A stretch of DNA of 29,178 bases from CAYYGL01 sp964471235 (GCA_964471235.1 CAYYGL010000042.1:1-29178), one strand, 5' to 3'; counted from the first letter of the stretch, positions 7,424 to 16,068 are shown. Numbers and translations: made by a program. The notes: generated by a model not told the origin, from the sequence alone.

Positions 7424-9217
7424 TTAATTCTCATACAGGGCGTCGATTTGGTCTTTATAATTTTTTTCGACCACCTTCCGTTTCACTTTTAACGATGGGG
7501 TTAATTCCCCGCTCTCGATGGTGAACGGTTGATCGACCAGGATAAATTTTTTGATCGATTCATACGAGGCGCAATCTTTATTCACAGCCTCCACTTCCTT
7601 CTGAATCAGTTCAATGATTTTGGGGTGCTGGCAGAGTTCTTTATGAGAGCTGAAAGAAATGTCGTTCTCTTTGGCAAATTTTTCCAGGGTTTCAAAGGTG
7701 GGGACGATCAGGGCACTGCAAAATTTGCGTTTATCCCCAATCACAACCGCCTGCTCAATATAGCGAGAGTTAACCAGTTTCCCCTCAATCTTCTGGGGCG
7801 CCACGTTTTTCCCGCCGGCCGTTACTATGATATTCTTTTTCCGATCGGTAATGACCAGGAAGCCGTCTTCGTCAAAAATGCCGATATCTCCGGTATGAAA
7901 CCAGCCTTCCGAATCGATCGCCTCTTTCGTCTCCGCCTCCTTCTTATAATAGCCTTTCATCACATGGGGACCGCGGGTAAGGATTTCCCCATCTTCGGCA
8001 ATTTTCACTTCCACATTGTGTAAAGGGATACCCACCGAACCGAATTTGAACTTTTCCAGCCGATTTACGGAGATGACCGGGGAAGTTTCCGTTAATCCGT
8101 ATCCTTCCAGGATTAACAGCCCGGCGGCGGTAAAGAATTCGCCGATTTCCCGGGAGAGGGGTGCACCACCGGAAACGAAAAACCGAATTCGCCCCCCCAC
8201 GCGCTCTTTCAATTTGGAAAAAACCAGCTTATCGGCAATCTTAAATTTGAAATTTAAGCCGCCCGGTAAAGGCTGGTTTTTTTGTCGGTATGCCGTCACT
8301 TCTTTACCCACCCCAATCGCCCAGTAAAACAGCTTCTTTTTTAAACCGGATCCTTCTTCCACGGATTCCACCACCCGGGCGTAAATTTTCTCAAACAGCC
8401 GGGGCACACTTGCCATTAAGGTCGGCTTTACTTCCTGCAAATTTTGCGGCACCGCCTCGATGGATTCTGCATAGGCAATCGTTGCGGATACATAGTTGGC
8501 AAGGAAGTGCCCCACCATCCGCTCGAAAACATGAGAAAGGGGAAGAAATGAAAGAAAGGTGTCGCGATTGTCAACCGGGAGCGCTTGAATCCCCCCTTCA
8601 ATGTTGGAGAGAAAGTTGCCGTGAGTCAGCATCACCCCTTTGGGTTCCCCGGTGGTTCCGGAAGTATAAATGATGGTTGCCAGGTCATCCCGGGTTAATT
8701 CCGTTATGATGGGGGTAAAGTAGTCCGGTTTTTTTTGCAGGAATGCCTCGCCGGATTTTTTTAAATCATCAAAGGTCATTACCTCATTTGCCGGGATGTC
8801 TTCGGGATCAAATACGACTATCTTTTTAACCTTGGGTATTTCCTGGCGAATTTCCGCAATCTTTTGATATTGGACAGCGTTGGAAACTATCACAATGTCC
8901 GCATCCGAATCATTGATAATATACCGGATATGAGAAGGTAATAAAGTGGCATACACCGGAACCGTTACCGCCCCGTTGGATAGTATGGCATAATCACAAA
9001 ACGCCCATTCTATCCGGTTCTCAGACAGCAAAATAACTTTCTCCCCCTTTTTTACGCCCAGGGATGCCAGCCCTCCGGCAACTTTCTGAACTTCCGCTTT
9101 CATTTCTTCCCGTTTAATTTCCCGGAAAGCCCCCCCGGTTTTGTACATCATCCCGGTTTGTTGTGGAGAATTATCACAAGTTTTGTAGAACATTTCCGCC
9201 AGATTTGAATATGCCAT
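7424..9217 (-). CDS. Long-chain fatty-acid--CoA ligase (AMP-forming)
   Basis: A 597-residue ANL-superfamily adenylating enzyme of the long-chain acyl-CoA synthetase (COG1022) type. It activates fatty acids with ATP and joins them to CoA for beta-oxidation or lipid synthesis. The P-loop-like signature TIIYTSGTTGEPKGVMLTHGNF sits near residue 185. It is followed by SGGAPLS and EGYGLTETSP, then GWFHTGDIGIFDEDGFLVITDRKK with the hinge Asp. The C-terminal domain is GGKNVAPQKIE, with a catalytic Lys in the SLKVKRK tail region. The ATG at 9217 is chosen because GGAGGC stands five bases before it. A TTGACT/TTAAAT promoter lies upstream. Downstream leftward genes start after a hairpin, so co-transcription with the ABC ATPase is uncertain. 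Confidence 0.92.
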   Translation of the reverse strand: MAYSNLAEMFYKTCDNSPQQTGMMYKTGGAFREIKREEMKAEVQKVAGGLASLGVKKGEKVILLSENRIEWAFCDYAILSNGAVTVPVYATLLPSHIRYIINDSDADIVIVSNAVQYQKIAEIRQEIPKVKKIVVFDPEDIPANEVMTFDDLKKSGEAFLQKKPDYFTPIITELTRDDLATIIYTSGTTGEPKGVMLTHGNFLSNIEGGIQALPVDNRDTFLSFLPLSHVFERMVGHFLANYVSATIAYAESIEAVPQNLQEVKPTLMASVPRLFEKIYARVVESVEEGSGLKKKLFYWAIGVGKEVTAYRQKNQPLPGGLNFKFKIADKLVFSKLKERVGGRIRFFVSGGAPLSREIGEFFTAAGLLILEGYGLTETSPVISVNRLEKFKFGSVGIPLHNVEVKIAEDGEILTRGPHVMKGYYKKEAETKEAIDSEGWFHTGDIGIFDEDGFLVITDRKKNIIVTAGGKNVAPQKIEGKLVNSRYIEQAVVIGDKRKFCSALIVPTFETLEKFAKENDISFSSHKELCQHPKIIELIQKEVEAVNKDCASYESIKKFILVDQPFTIESGELTPSLKVKRKVVEKNYKDQIDALYEN

Positions 9218-9251
9218 ACATGCCTCCATCAGTTTGTAAGAATTTTCTCTA

Positions 9252-9280
9252 ATTTAATGAAAATTTAATGAATAAGTCAA
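9252..9280 (-). promoter_or_regulatory. Promoter candidate for the acyl-CoA synthetase
   Basis: On the minus strand, TTGACT (9280-9275), a 17-bp spacer and TTAAAT (9257-9252) precede the start codon at 9217 by about 34 bases, in a strongly AT-rich stretch. Confidence 0.4.
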
Positions 9281-9382
9281 TAGACATCCCAGGATAGTTC
9301 GTTTGCGGAAGAAAAAATTTTCTATTAGTTTCCGCATTTTTTTTTCTTATAATATCACCCCAAAAAATATTTATGAAACGGA

Positions 9383-9411
9383 TTGAATTTTTTGACGAAA
9401 AAGCTGATAAT
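9383..9411 (+). promoter_or_regulatory. Promoter candidate for the small acidic protein
   Basis: TTGAAT (9383-9388), a 17-bp spacer and GATAAT (9406-9411) give a leader of about 50 bases before the ATG at 9468, which has its own AGGAGA Shine-Dalgarno. Confidence 0.45.
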
Positions 9412-9467
9412 ACCGGTGACAGGTTGTTTCAATGAGACCTATGTGGAATTAACTACAGGAGAAAGAA

Positions 9468-9767
9468 ATGGAATTTCCTGATCGCATGAGTCATAAAGTT
9501 GTGAGTCGTAATGACCCGATTTTTAGCGAGGTTTGTGAATTGTTGGAGTTGGATGCCGATCAGGTAGATTATCTGGTATATGAAGATTTCGATGAAGTGG
9601 ATTATACCATGTATGAAGATTTTGACGATTTGGAGTCAGCCGAAGCCTGGATGCCGGAACATCGGGTTATTGAGATATTTTTTTTAGATGGAACCCGTGA
9701 AGAGATGGAGATTGAGTTAGACTCCGAATTGGATGAAACCCTGAAGCGCTTGCTGGGGGACCTGTAG
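9468..9767 (+). CDS. Small, very acidic protein of unknown function
   Basis: A 99-residue protein I do not recognise. It is strongly acidic, with no transmembrane segment or signal peptide. Its centre holds an 11-residue duplication, DYLVYEDFDEV followed by DYTMYEDFDDL (residues 34-55), matching two 33-bp DNA units at 9567-9599 and 9600-9632. The C-terminal half (RVIEIFFLDGTREEMEIELDSE) has an alternating pattern suggesting beta strands before a final helix. The ATG has AGGAGA at good spacing and a promoter candidate upstream, so it is probably a real gene. It stands alone, divergent from the acyl-CoA synthetase and convergent with comM. Confidence 0.7.
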   Translation: MEFPDRMSHKVVSRNDPIFSEVCELLELDADQVDYLVYEDFDEVDYTMYEDFDDLESAEAWMPEHRVIEIFFLDGTREEMEIELDSELDETLKRLLGDL

Positions 9768-9868
9768 AGACCGGAATATCATCATCAGCTTTATTTTTCT
9801 CATGGGTGCATCAACATTTCCCTCCTACCCTCATGATTGAACACAGCCGTTTGTTTCCTTTTTCCGAA

Positions 9869-11404
9869 CTACGCCCACAAATTTCTATCTAAAGTTCTGT
9901 ACTGAATTGCTTCGCTGATGAACTCCGGTTCGATTTGATCAACACCGGCTAAATCGGCAATGGTGCGGGAAACTTTCAGAATTCGGTCATACGCCCGGGC
10001 GGATAATCCCAACTGGGTGATCGCCATCTTTAACAACTCCTGCCCGCGCTCATCCACCGGGCAATGCTTGCGGATATCCCTGGATTGCATATCGGCATTG
10101 CAGAATAAATGCTTGCTGCCGGAAAACCGCCGCTGTTGCCTCTCCCGGGCTTTCTGCACCCGCTGCCGAATCACTTCCGATTTTTCCCCCCGGCTTTCCG
10201 AGGCTAAATCCTGGTAGCGCACTGCCGGCACTTCAATATGAATATCAATCCGGTCTAACAGTGGTCCGCTGATTTTGGAAATGTAGCGCTGGATTTGAAC
10301 CGGGTTGCAGGTGCACTCTTTGTTCGGATCGGTATAATAACCGCAGGGGCAGGGGTTCATGGCTGCGGCTAACATGAAATTTGCCGGGTAGGTGATAGAG
10401 AGGGCAGCCCGGGCAATGGTTACCCTGCCGTCCTCCATGGGTTGCCGCATGACCTCCAGGACATTCTTCTTAAATTCCGGCAGTTCATCTAAAAACAACA
10501 CCCCGTGATGACTGAGGCTGACCTCACCGGGGCGGGGGTATTTGCCGCCGCCAATCAGCCCGGCATCGCTGATGGTATGATGGGGAGAGCGGAACGGTCG
10601 GGTGGCAATTAATGCCTGCTCCGGGGGCAGCAAACCAGCTACTGAATGGATTTTGGTGGTCTCCAGGGCTTCTTCCAGGGTCATTGCCGGCAGGATGGTG
10701 GGCAGCCGTTTGGCTAACATGGTTTTGCCGGAACCGGGTGGGCCAATCATGATAATGTTATGCCCGCCGGCGGCAGCAACTTCCAATGCCCGCTTGGCAT
10801 GCTCCTGCCCTTTCACATCGGAAAAATCCACAATGTAGTGCTGATTGACATCGAAAATTTCTTCCAGGTTCACCGTAAACGGTTCAATGTCTTCCTGGTT
10901 ATTTAAGAACGCCACGGTCTGGGCTAATGAGGTTACCGGGTAGACCAGAATGCCGCGAGCCAGGGCGGCTTCCCGGGCATTTTCCCTGGGAACAATTATC
11001 CCCTTCATCCCCTGCCTCTTTGCCTCCCAGGCGATGGACAGCACGCCATGCACCGGGCGCAGGGTGCCGTCCAACGCCAATTCACCGACAATCACATGGT
11101 CTTCGATTCGGGAGGAAGAAATTGTTCCGTTGGCGGACATCAAACCGATGGCAATGGGCAGGTCGTAACCGGAGCCTTCTTTGCGGATATCCGCCGGCGC
11201 CAAGTTAACCGTCAATCGTTTTTGGGGGAAATCGAACCCGCTGTTTTTGATTGCCGCCATCACCCGTTCCCGGCTCTCCTTTACAGCGGAGTCCGGTAAG
11301 CCCACCATGGCAAAACTCAGCAGCCCTTGTTCCAGGCTGGATTCCACGTCCACTAAATATGCATCGATACCCATCAATGCCGCTGAGATGACTTTGGAGA
11401 TCAT
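9869..11404 (-). CDS. comM: YifB/ComM family Mg-chelatase-like AAA+ ATPase
   Basis: A 511-residue protein of the YifB/ComM family. ComM is a hexameric helicase that promotes branch migration during natural transformation, and homologues are present in many non-competent bacteria. Residues 1-165 form the N-terminal Lon-protease-like ChlI domain. The AAA+ core has Walker A GPPGSGKT (221-228), Walker B VLFLDELPEF and the sensor region, then the conserved cysteine cluster MNPCPCGYYTDPNKECTC. The C-terminal Mg-chelatase domain has LSARAYDRILKVSRTIADL. Length is normal. GAGGAGG lies seven bases before the ATG. It is encoded alone, convergent with the acidic protein gene, with phage debris upstream. 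Confidence 0.92.
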   Translation of the reverse strand: MISKVISAALMGIDAYLVDVESSLEQGLLSFAMVGLPDSAVKESRERVMAAIKNSGFDFPQKRLTVNLAPADIRKEGSGYDLPIAIGLMSANGTISSSRIEDHVIVGELALDGTLRPVHGVLSIAWEAKRQGMKGIIVPRENAREAALARGILVYPVTSLAQTVAFLNNQEDIEPFTVNLEEIFDVNQHYIVDFSDVKGQEHAKRALEVAAAGGHNIIMIGPPGSGKTMLAKRLPTILPAMTLEEALETTKIHSVAGLLPPEQALIATRPFRSPHHTISDAGLIGGGKYPRPGEVSLSHHGVLFLDELPEFKKNVLEVMRQPMEDGRVTIARAALSITYPANFMLAAAMNPCPCGYYTDPNKECTCNPVQIQRYISKISGPLLDRIDIHIEVPAVRYQDLASESRGEKSEVIRQRVQKARERQQRRFSGSKHLFCNADMQSRDIRKHCPVDERGQELLKMAITQLGLSARAYDRILKVSRTIADLAGVDQIEPEFISEAIQYRTLDRNLWA

Positions 11405-11651
11405 GAATCCTCCTCAACGTCAAGCAATCGGAATCAATAGTGGTTGTGAGCCTACGGCATTACATACCTCGGTCTTCACACTCAATGACAATTTCACTTG
11501 TTATTGGTTGCGATAAATATAAGCAATCACGAGCAAATTCACCTCGGGAAAATTAATTTGTTACGCCGGGAGTGAAGCAGGGACCGGGAATATATTACCG
11601 ATGAGATAGCGGAGTGGGCGAACGAGGCAGCCGCATACCGGCAAATCAACC

Positions 11652-12017
11652 ATGGCAGCTATCAATTCCTTAAACCAGATCGGCAGGCAGGAAATTGCCA
11701 GAAGAGCCGGATTTAAGCATTACCTTTATTATGGCAGTATCCAGCGGAACGGCCGGACATTTTGCCGGTTTCATATCAATAAAGTATATTCCGGGGAGCA
11801 GATAAAGGAGATGGATAACGGCTTGCTCAATCCGGTGTTGTTGTATAAGGGTGGCTACCGCTGTATTCCTACTCATTCCAAAACTATTTGGAACGCAAGA
11901 GTTGTTGAAACTCTGTTTCTTATGGTTGATTACAGGGGGGCATTTCAAAACAGAGTTTTGAGTGTTCGTGCGTTCCCAAACGGAGTTTGGGAACGAGCTG
12001 AACGAGATGATGCTTGA
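11652..12017 (+). pseudogene. Prophage remnant: head-morphogenesis (Mu F-like) protein C-terminal fragment
   Basis: The first 75 or so residues contain RAGFKHYLYYGSIQRNGRTFCRFHINKVYSGEQIKEMDNG followed by LYKGGYRC. This is the conserved C-terminal pattern of phage minor head/head-morphogenesis proteins (Mu gpF/SPP1 gp7 type): aromatic strand, R-x-FC-x-H, then DNG and GGYxC. The N-terminal bulk of such a protein is missing, and the usual end just after GGYxC (RHxW) is lost. The frame instead runs into palindromic repeat DNA from about 11870, so the last 50 residues are not real protein. Upstream frames are blocked by stops. This is a decayed fragment, the first of several phage pieces in head-to-tail order. 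Confidence 0.6.
11874..11994. repeat. Cluster of palindromic hairpin repeats inside phage remnant
   Basis: Three hairpins lie in sequence. TTCCAAA/TTTGGAA comes first, near 11878-11894. AAACTCTGTTT pairs with AAACAGAGTTT across about 30 bases. GTTCCCAAAC (11972-11981) pairs perfectly with GTTTGGGAAC (11985-11994) around a GGA loop. Such repeats are typical of dispersed extragenic palindromes. They mark the point where the head-protein fragment stops resembling phage sequence. Confidence 0.65.
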
Positions 12018-12256
12018 GGTGGGATGCGTGATGTGTAAAAGAGGATAGAGAGGATTAAATGTCTATCTTTTCCCCAAAATGGTTTGCTCTTGCTGCTGTA
12101 CGGCGGGGGTAAGCCCCGGGAATTGCCGGAGAATTTTGTTTCTTCCGACGCCCAAAAACTGGCGATATTCGCTTTTGCGTTCCGGTTTTGTTCGGATATC
12201 ACCTGTTTTGTCAAACTATCGGAGAGGAATAGTTCCGACAAGAAAACGGATTTCCC

Positions 12257-12307
12257 ATGTCTAAGTTCACCCTAAATTGGAGAGGACAGAATGAGACAAA
12301 TCAGTAA
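12257..12307 (+). pseudogene. Possible truncated phage tail-component start
   Basis: A 16-residue frame, MSKFTLNWRGQNETNQ then stop, overlapping the next gene. Its start resembles the openings of some HK97-gp10-like tail proteins. Recorded only because it sits in the right order between head and tail remnants; it could be chance. Confidence 0.2.
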
Positions 12308-12509
12308 AGAAGATCAGGAAAAAGAATACCGGCAAATTAAGGAATTGCTGGATGAAGATTTACCGAAGATGAGTCGGGAAAACTTGTTTGCGGTGTACGG
12401 ATATATTGCGGCATTTTTTGAAATGGGATATTTAACCCGTGATCAGCTAAGTAAGTTAATGGATCGCCTGCCGCTGAGTACGGATGATACGGATGAGATT
12501 TTGTTATAG
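12291..12509 (+). CDS. Small phage-associated hypothetical protein
   Basis: A 72-residue charged, helical protein (MRQISKEDQEKEYRQIKEL... MGYLTRDQLSKLMDRLPL). It has a good Shine-Dalgarno (GGAGAGG, five bases before the ATG) and coding-like composition. I do not recognise the family. It lies between the head-morphogenesis and tape-measure fragments of a decayed prophage, so a small phage structural or accessory protein is the likeliest origin. No DNA-binding or membrane motif is visible. Confidence 0.6.
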   Translation: MRQISKEDQEKEYRQIKELLDEDLPKMSRENLFAVYGYIAAFFEMGYLTRDQLSKLMDRLPLSTDDTDEILL

Positions 12510-12711
12510 GCTGGCCGGCTGTCGGGTGAACTGCTTTGTAGGCAATTTGGTATCGCTGACGAGAACGGTAAGTTTATATCCGTATGATTTTCTGCTGTTT
12601 AACGCCGCGGATGGGGGTTTGCACAAAGCGATGTGGCTGAAATGGAGAGCGCTATATTTGGAGGTTTTGAAATGGGTATTGATGAAGATTTATCTTTTAA
12701 AAGAATTTTAA
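12502..12711 (+). pseudogene. Frame-disrupted phage-like fragment
   Basis: Two adjacent frames each look coding for a stretch. One reads RLSGELLCRQFGIADENG up to a stop near 12585. The other, shifted, reads YPYDFLLFNAADGGLHKAMW onward to a stop at 12709-12711. Together they look like one small phage protein broken by a frameshift. Evidence is composition and position only. Confidence 0.3.
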
Positions 12712-12809
12712 AGCCCATGATAGGGATCATTTTTAGATTTATTGTAAATGTAAATGATAACGGCAAGATAAATAATAATTATACCAAAACCTGCTAAGAA
12801 ATCTACCAT
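12708..12809 (-). CDS. 33-residue single-pass membrane micro-protein
   Basis: A short frame too small for routine ORF calling: MVDFLAGFGIIIIYLAVIIYIYNKSKNDPYHGL. It has one hydrophobic helix (about residues 4-22) and a short polar, basic C-terminus. The start codon is preceded by a textbook AGGAGG at five to six bases (12816-12821), far better than expected by chance in this AT-rich gap. It is divergent from the tape-measure fragment and opposite to the phage genes. The function is unknown; its form recalls small accessory subunits such as KdpF or CydX, without specific similarity I can defend. Confidence 0.6.
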   Translation of the reverse strand: MVDFLAGFGIIIIYLAVIIYIYNKSKNDPYHGL

Positions 12810-12862
12810 TTTAACCTCCTTTAATTTAATATACACAATTAAGATAATAAGGTTTTAAAAAA

Positions 12863-13195
12863 ATGGCAACTGTCGGTGAACTGGTAATTGAATTAGTCGT
12901 TGATGCCAAGAAAGATACGGCGACGATAAAAATTCTCGGCGACGTAATTGAAAAGACAACGCAGGAAGCAGGGAAAAATGTTGAGAAACTAAAAGGCCGC
13001 TTCCAACGGATAACCGAGGCGAGTCAGCGGGTATTTTATGCATTTCAGGGAGCGAAGATTCTATTATCACCTTTAAAGGAGAGGATTGATGTAGCCAACC
13101 GCAGGAGCAGGCAGGTCGTTCCACCGGTGGGGCTGCCGATTTTACGCCCAATTACTCACTTTTACCAAATTGTTCTCGGTTCTCAGGGGTGGTGA
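12863..13195 (+). pseudogene. Prophage remnant: tail tape-measure protein N-terminus
   Basis: The first 75 residues (MATVGELVIELVVDAKKDTATIKILGDVIEKT... ASQRVFYAFQGAKILLSP) have the look of a phage tail tape-measure protein start: a short strand, then a long amphipathic helix. Tape-measure proteins usually exceed 600 residues; here the frame turns into unrelated sequence after about residue 77 and stops at 110. It is therefore a truncated remnant and the last recognisable phage piece before the histidine kinase gene. Family assignment is by pattern, not search. Confidence 0.5.
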
Positions 13196-13197
13196 AT

Positions 13198-13223
13198 TCC
13201 GGCGACAAGGTTTAGGCGCCGGA
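13198..13223. terminator. Hairpin between phage remnant and kinase gene
   Basis: TCCGGCG (13198-13204) and CGCCGGA (13217-13223) form a 7-bp stem with a 12-nt loop, just beyond the stops of both convergent frames. On the plus strand ATTTTAT follows, so a weak bidirectional terminator is possible. Confidence 0.4.
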
Positions 13224-13225
13224 TT

Positions 13226-14719
13226 TTATCCCGAAGTGCTGTAGGATGCCTGCTGCCAGGTATCCAGGTGGAAGGAAAAGGTTGTCCCCCGGTTCACCTT
13301 GCTTTCCACGGAAATAGTGGTTTTGTGTAATTCCAGAATCTTATGGGCGATTGCCAGCCCCAACCCCGCACCGCCGGTAGTGCGGGAACGACTCTTCTCC
13401 ACCCGATAAAAGCGGTCGAATATCAACGGGAGTTCCTCTTCCTTGATGCCGAACCCCGTATCGGAAATCTTTACCAGAATTTTTTTACCGGTTTGCACAA
13501 TCTCAATCTTTACTGAACCTTTTTCGGGTGTATACCGGAGGGCATTGTCAATCAAATTGGAAAGTGCCCGTTCCAGCAGCCCGATGTCGGCATAGACCTG
13601 GGGCAAGCGTTCCGGAAGTACCGCATCCAGTTGAATGTGTTTTTTTTCCGCCAACGGTTTGAATTTCATCACTACATCCTGCAGCAAATCTGCAAAAGAG
13701 AAGGGCTCCAACTGCGGTTGAATTTGCCGGGCATCCAATTTGGATAATTGAAAAAGCTGGTCCACCAATTTCTCTAACATATCGGAAATTTTTAATGTGG
13801 TGTCGATATACTTTTGTCGTTCCTCAGGCACCAACTCCCGGTCTTTTAACTGGATCGTTTCCAGGTAGCCTTTGATAGAGGCAAGGGGATTGCGCAAGTC
13901 GTGAGAGATATTCGCCACCAACTCCCGCCGGAGGCGGTCGGTTTTTTTCATTTCTTCAATATTTGCCACGATGGTATCGGCAAGTTTATTGAATGATTTT
14001 GCCAGGTAGCTGATTTCATCGTTTTTGGTTACCGGTATCCGTTCGTTTAATTTGCCTTTTTCAAAATCCTGCACTACCTGGGTAATCCGATGAAGCCGCC
14101 GGGTGGTCAGGGCAAAGAGCAGCAGACCCAGGACTGCGGTCACCAGAATGCTGATCAACAATCCCTTGATAACCGTGGTGGCAATAAACGGTTGCCGAAA
14201 AATGGCTGCTGCTTCCTCATATTTTTCGCTCTCTACCACAATATATAAAAAACCGTGAATATCCTTTCCGATTTGTAAAGGTGCTGCCGAAAAGATTTTT
14301 TTACGCCCCACGTGCCGGGGATCATCACCGAAAATTGGGAACTTCGTTCTACCGGCGATGAATGTCCGTATCGGGACTAAATCAACTTTTTTCGACTGTA
14401 ATTTTTTCCCGGGTCCGGCAAAAAATGCCAGAATATTGCCGCTATCATCCAATAAATATATCTCAATGCGGGGGTTAATGACCATCATGTAATGAAGCAT
14501 GTGCCCGATTTTAGCGTAATCGATGCTGTCTTTTACCACCGGGGAGAATTCACCCGCCATTGCCTTTGCCAGGTCCCGATTCGCCGTTTGCGTGGTAACA
14601 TCATGAAACTTTTTAGCGGCATTGATGGAAATGAAAATCTGAATTGCTCCCATTAACAGCAGCAGGACTAAAAAGATGGCAGACAACTTCACATAAAATG
14701 ATTGTAGAAAATTTTTCAT
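13226..14719 (-). CDS. Sensor histidine kinase (PhoR/BaeS-like architecture)
   Basis: A 497-residue membrane-bound kinase. TM1 is at about 11-32 and TM2 at about 184-206, with an intervening 150-residue periplasmic sensor. A HAMP linker follows (about 207-258). HisKA has the phospho-acceptor His273 in SHDLRNPLASIKGYLET, and the HATPase domain has N-box NLIDNALRYTPE, G1 SDTGFGIKEEE, F-box FDRFYRVEKSRSR and G2 GGAGLGLAIAHK. All catalytic motifs are intact. The ATG overlaps the response-regulator stop (ATGA, 14716-14719), so the pair is one operon with the regulator first. The input signal cannot be inferred from the sensor. Confidence 0.9.
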   Translation of the reverse strand: MKNFLQSFYVKLSAIFLVLLLLMGAIQIFISINAAKKFHDVTTQTANRDLAKAMAGEFSPVVKDSIDYAKIGHMLHYMMVINPRIEIYLLDDSGNILAFFAGPGKKLQSKKVDLVPIRTFIAGRTKFPIFGDDPRHVGRKKIFSAAPLQIGKDIHGFLYIVVESEKYEEAAAIFRQPFIATTVIKGLLISILVTAVLGLLLFALTTRRLHRITQVVQDFEKGKLNERIPVTKNDEISYLAKSFNKLADTIVANIEEMKKTDRLRRELVANISHDLRNPLASIKGYLETIQLKDRELVPEERQKYIDTTLKISDMLEKLVDQLFQLSKLDARQIQPQLEPFSFADLLQDVVMKFKPLAEKKHIQLDAVLPERLPQVYADIGLLERALSNLIDNALRYTPEKGSVKIEIVQTGKKILVKISDTGFGIKEEELPLIFDRFYRVEKSRSRTTGGAGLGLAIAHKILELHKTTISVESKVNRGTTFSFHLDTWQQASYSTSG

Positions 14720-15441
14720 GATTCCAGCTCTTCTTTTTCCGAGAAGCGGTACCCCACGCCCCAGAGGGTTTTCAAGAAACGCGGGTTCGCCGGGTCCCGC
14801 TCAATTTTATTCCGCAGACGATTGATGTGGGAATTCACCGTATGATCATAGCCATTATATTGATATCCCCAAACGATATCCAGCAGTTCCTGCCGGTTAT
14901 ATACCCTGCCGGGATTCCCGGCGAACAGAATGAGCAGGTCAAACTCTTTCGCGGTTAATTCGATGACTTTACCGGCTACCGTCACTTTCCGTTTCTGAAG
15001 GTCAATCTTCAATTCGGCAAATTCCAGGGGAGATTCCTCATCACGGTGTTTGATTACTTCTTTGTCAACTTCCACCCGCCGTAAAATGGCTTTTACCCGG
15101 GCAAGAAATTCCCGGATGCCAAAAGGCTTGGTGATGTAGTCATCTGCCCCGAATTCCAACCCTAACACCTTATCAAACTCTTCGCTCCGGGCGGTGAGCA
15201 TCAGGATGGGCACATAGGAGTTCCGGGAACGGATCCGTTTGCACACCTCCATCCCGTCCATCTTCGGGAGCATTAAATCCAGGATGATGAGACGGTAATC
15301 CCGGGCGAGTGCTTTCTCTAATCCGCTGACGCCATCCGGGGCGCGGTCTAAGGTATATCCCATATCCGTTAAATGAATTTCAATCACATCGACAATGTTG
15401 GGATCATCCTCGATGATCAAAATTCTGTTTTTGTTTGTCAT
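14716..15441 (-). CDS. OmpR/PhoB-family response regulator
   Basis: A 241-residue two-domain regulator. The receiver domain has acidic pocket EDD (11-13), phospho-acceptor Asp55 (LIILDLMLP), the conserved Thr in MLTARS and Lys in YITKPFG. The C-terminal winged helix (about 140-235) has the Trans_reg_C pattern LTAKEFDLLILFAGNPGRVYNRQELLDIVWG and HINRLRNKIE. The frame reaches a TTG at 15456, but the ATG at 15441 has GAGGAAG about nine bases upstream and matches the family start. It is encoded immediately upstream of, and overlapping, its cognate kinase. Targets unknown. Confidence 0.92.
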   Translation of the reverse strand: MTNKNRILIIEDDPNIVDVIEIHLTDMGYTLDRAPDGVSGLEKALARDYRLIILDLMLPKMDGMEVCKRIRSRNSYVPILMLTARSEEFDKVLGLEFGADDYITKPFGIREFLARVKAILRRVEVDKEVIKHRDEESPLEFAELKIDLQKRKVTVAGKVIELTAKEFDLLILFAGNPGRVYNRQELLDIVWGYQYNGYDHTVNSHINRLRNKIERDPANPRFLKTLWGVGYRFSEKEELES

Positions 15442-15814
15442 CTCTTTCTTCCTCAATTCAATATACTTAAAGTAACCTCAGTGCGATATCAGAAAAATAG
15501 AACGGGGATGGGCCCGGATTTTCGGAGATTGTTTTAACATGATGACCAATCATCCGTTTCAATCAGTGGTATCTGTTGCATCTGTGTTCAATTTCAAGTT
15601 ATGTCGAACTCAGGTTAAAATATGAAATTCCTGCCAGATAATCCTCACAAAATCTTAAAAAAAAGCCCATCGTTCGGGTTCACCTACCGGGAATAGTTTT
15701 GCAATCCTTGAATCCCTGCCGTTTCCGATGTATATTATCAGGCTTTATAACTCAGGACAGTTCATGCAACTCTGTACAAGCACTTTCGTAGTCCCCAACA
15801 AAGCAATCCGTATT

Positions 15815-16004
15815 TTAACTATTCAGCCCACGAAAGACACGAAGAATTTGAAAGGGAAAAATATGGATTTCGTGTGTTGTGACAAGATCGTTTTTGAAAC
15901 AAGCCGATTTGAACCTCGGGCGGTCAGAAAACAGACACGAATGAATCCTCTATGAACCGTTTCGGTTGATTTTGGGTGTTTAGGGTTCATATAGCTGAAT
16001 AGTA
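15815..16004 (+). mobile_element. MITE-like element, copy A
   Basis: About 190 bp with ends ACTATTCAGC (15818-15827) and GCTGAATAGT (15993-16002), closely related along its whole length to the reverse complement of 26625-26821 (roughly 70-75% by eye). Shared internal blocks include CCACGAAAGA, GTGTGTTGT and TTTTTGAAACAAGCCGAT. The flanks TCCGTATT and TCGGTAAT could be a decayed 8-bp target duplication. It occupies the gap between the response-regulator and hflK genes. A 75-codon frame that crosses it is not considered a gene. The rest of the gap (15442-15814) shows nothing definite. Confidence 0.75.
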
Positions 16005-16068
16005 CTCGGTAATTTTATCAAGATGATGTCGTTACATCAAACCAAATTAACGTAGGAGGAACGTTGCC

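Noticed and set aside
12079..12275. Overlapping frames on both strands with coding-like composition (for example LYGGGKPRELPENFVSSDAQK)
   Set aside because: Could be another phage fragment, but there is no start with a ribosome site, no family I recognise, and both strands are open, so no direction can be supported.
15728..15955. 75-codon plus-strand frame upstream of hflK
   Set aside because: Its second half lies inside the MITE copy and the homologous element at 26625-26821 does not keep the frame open, so it is not a gene.
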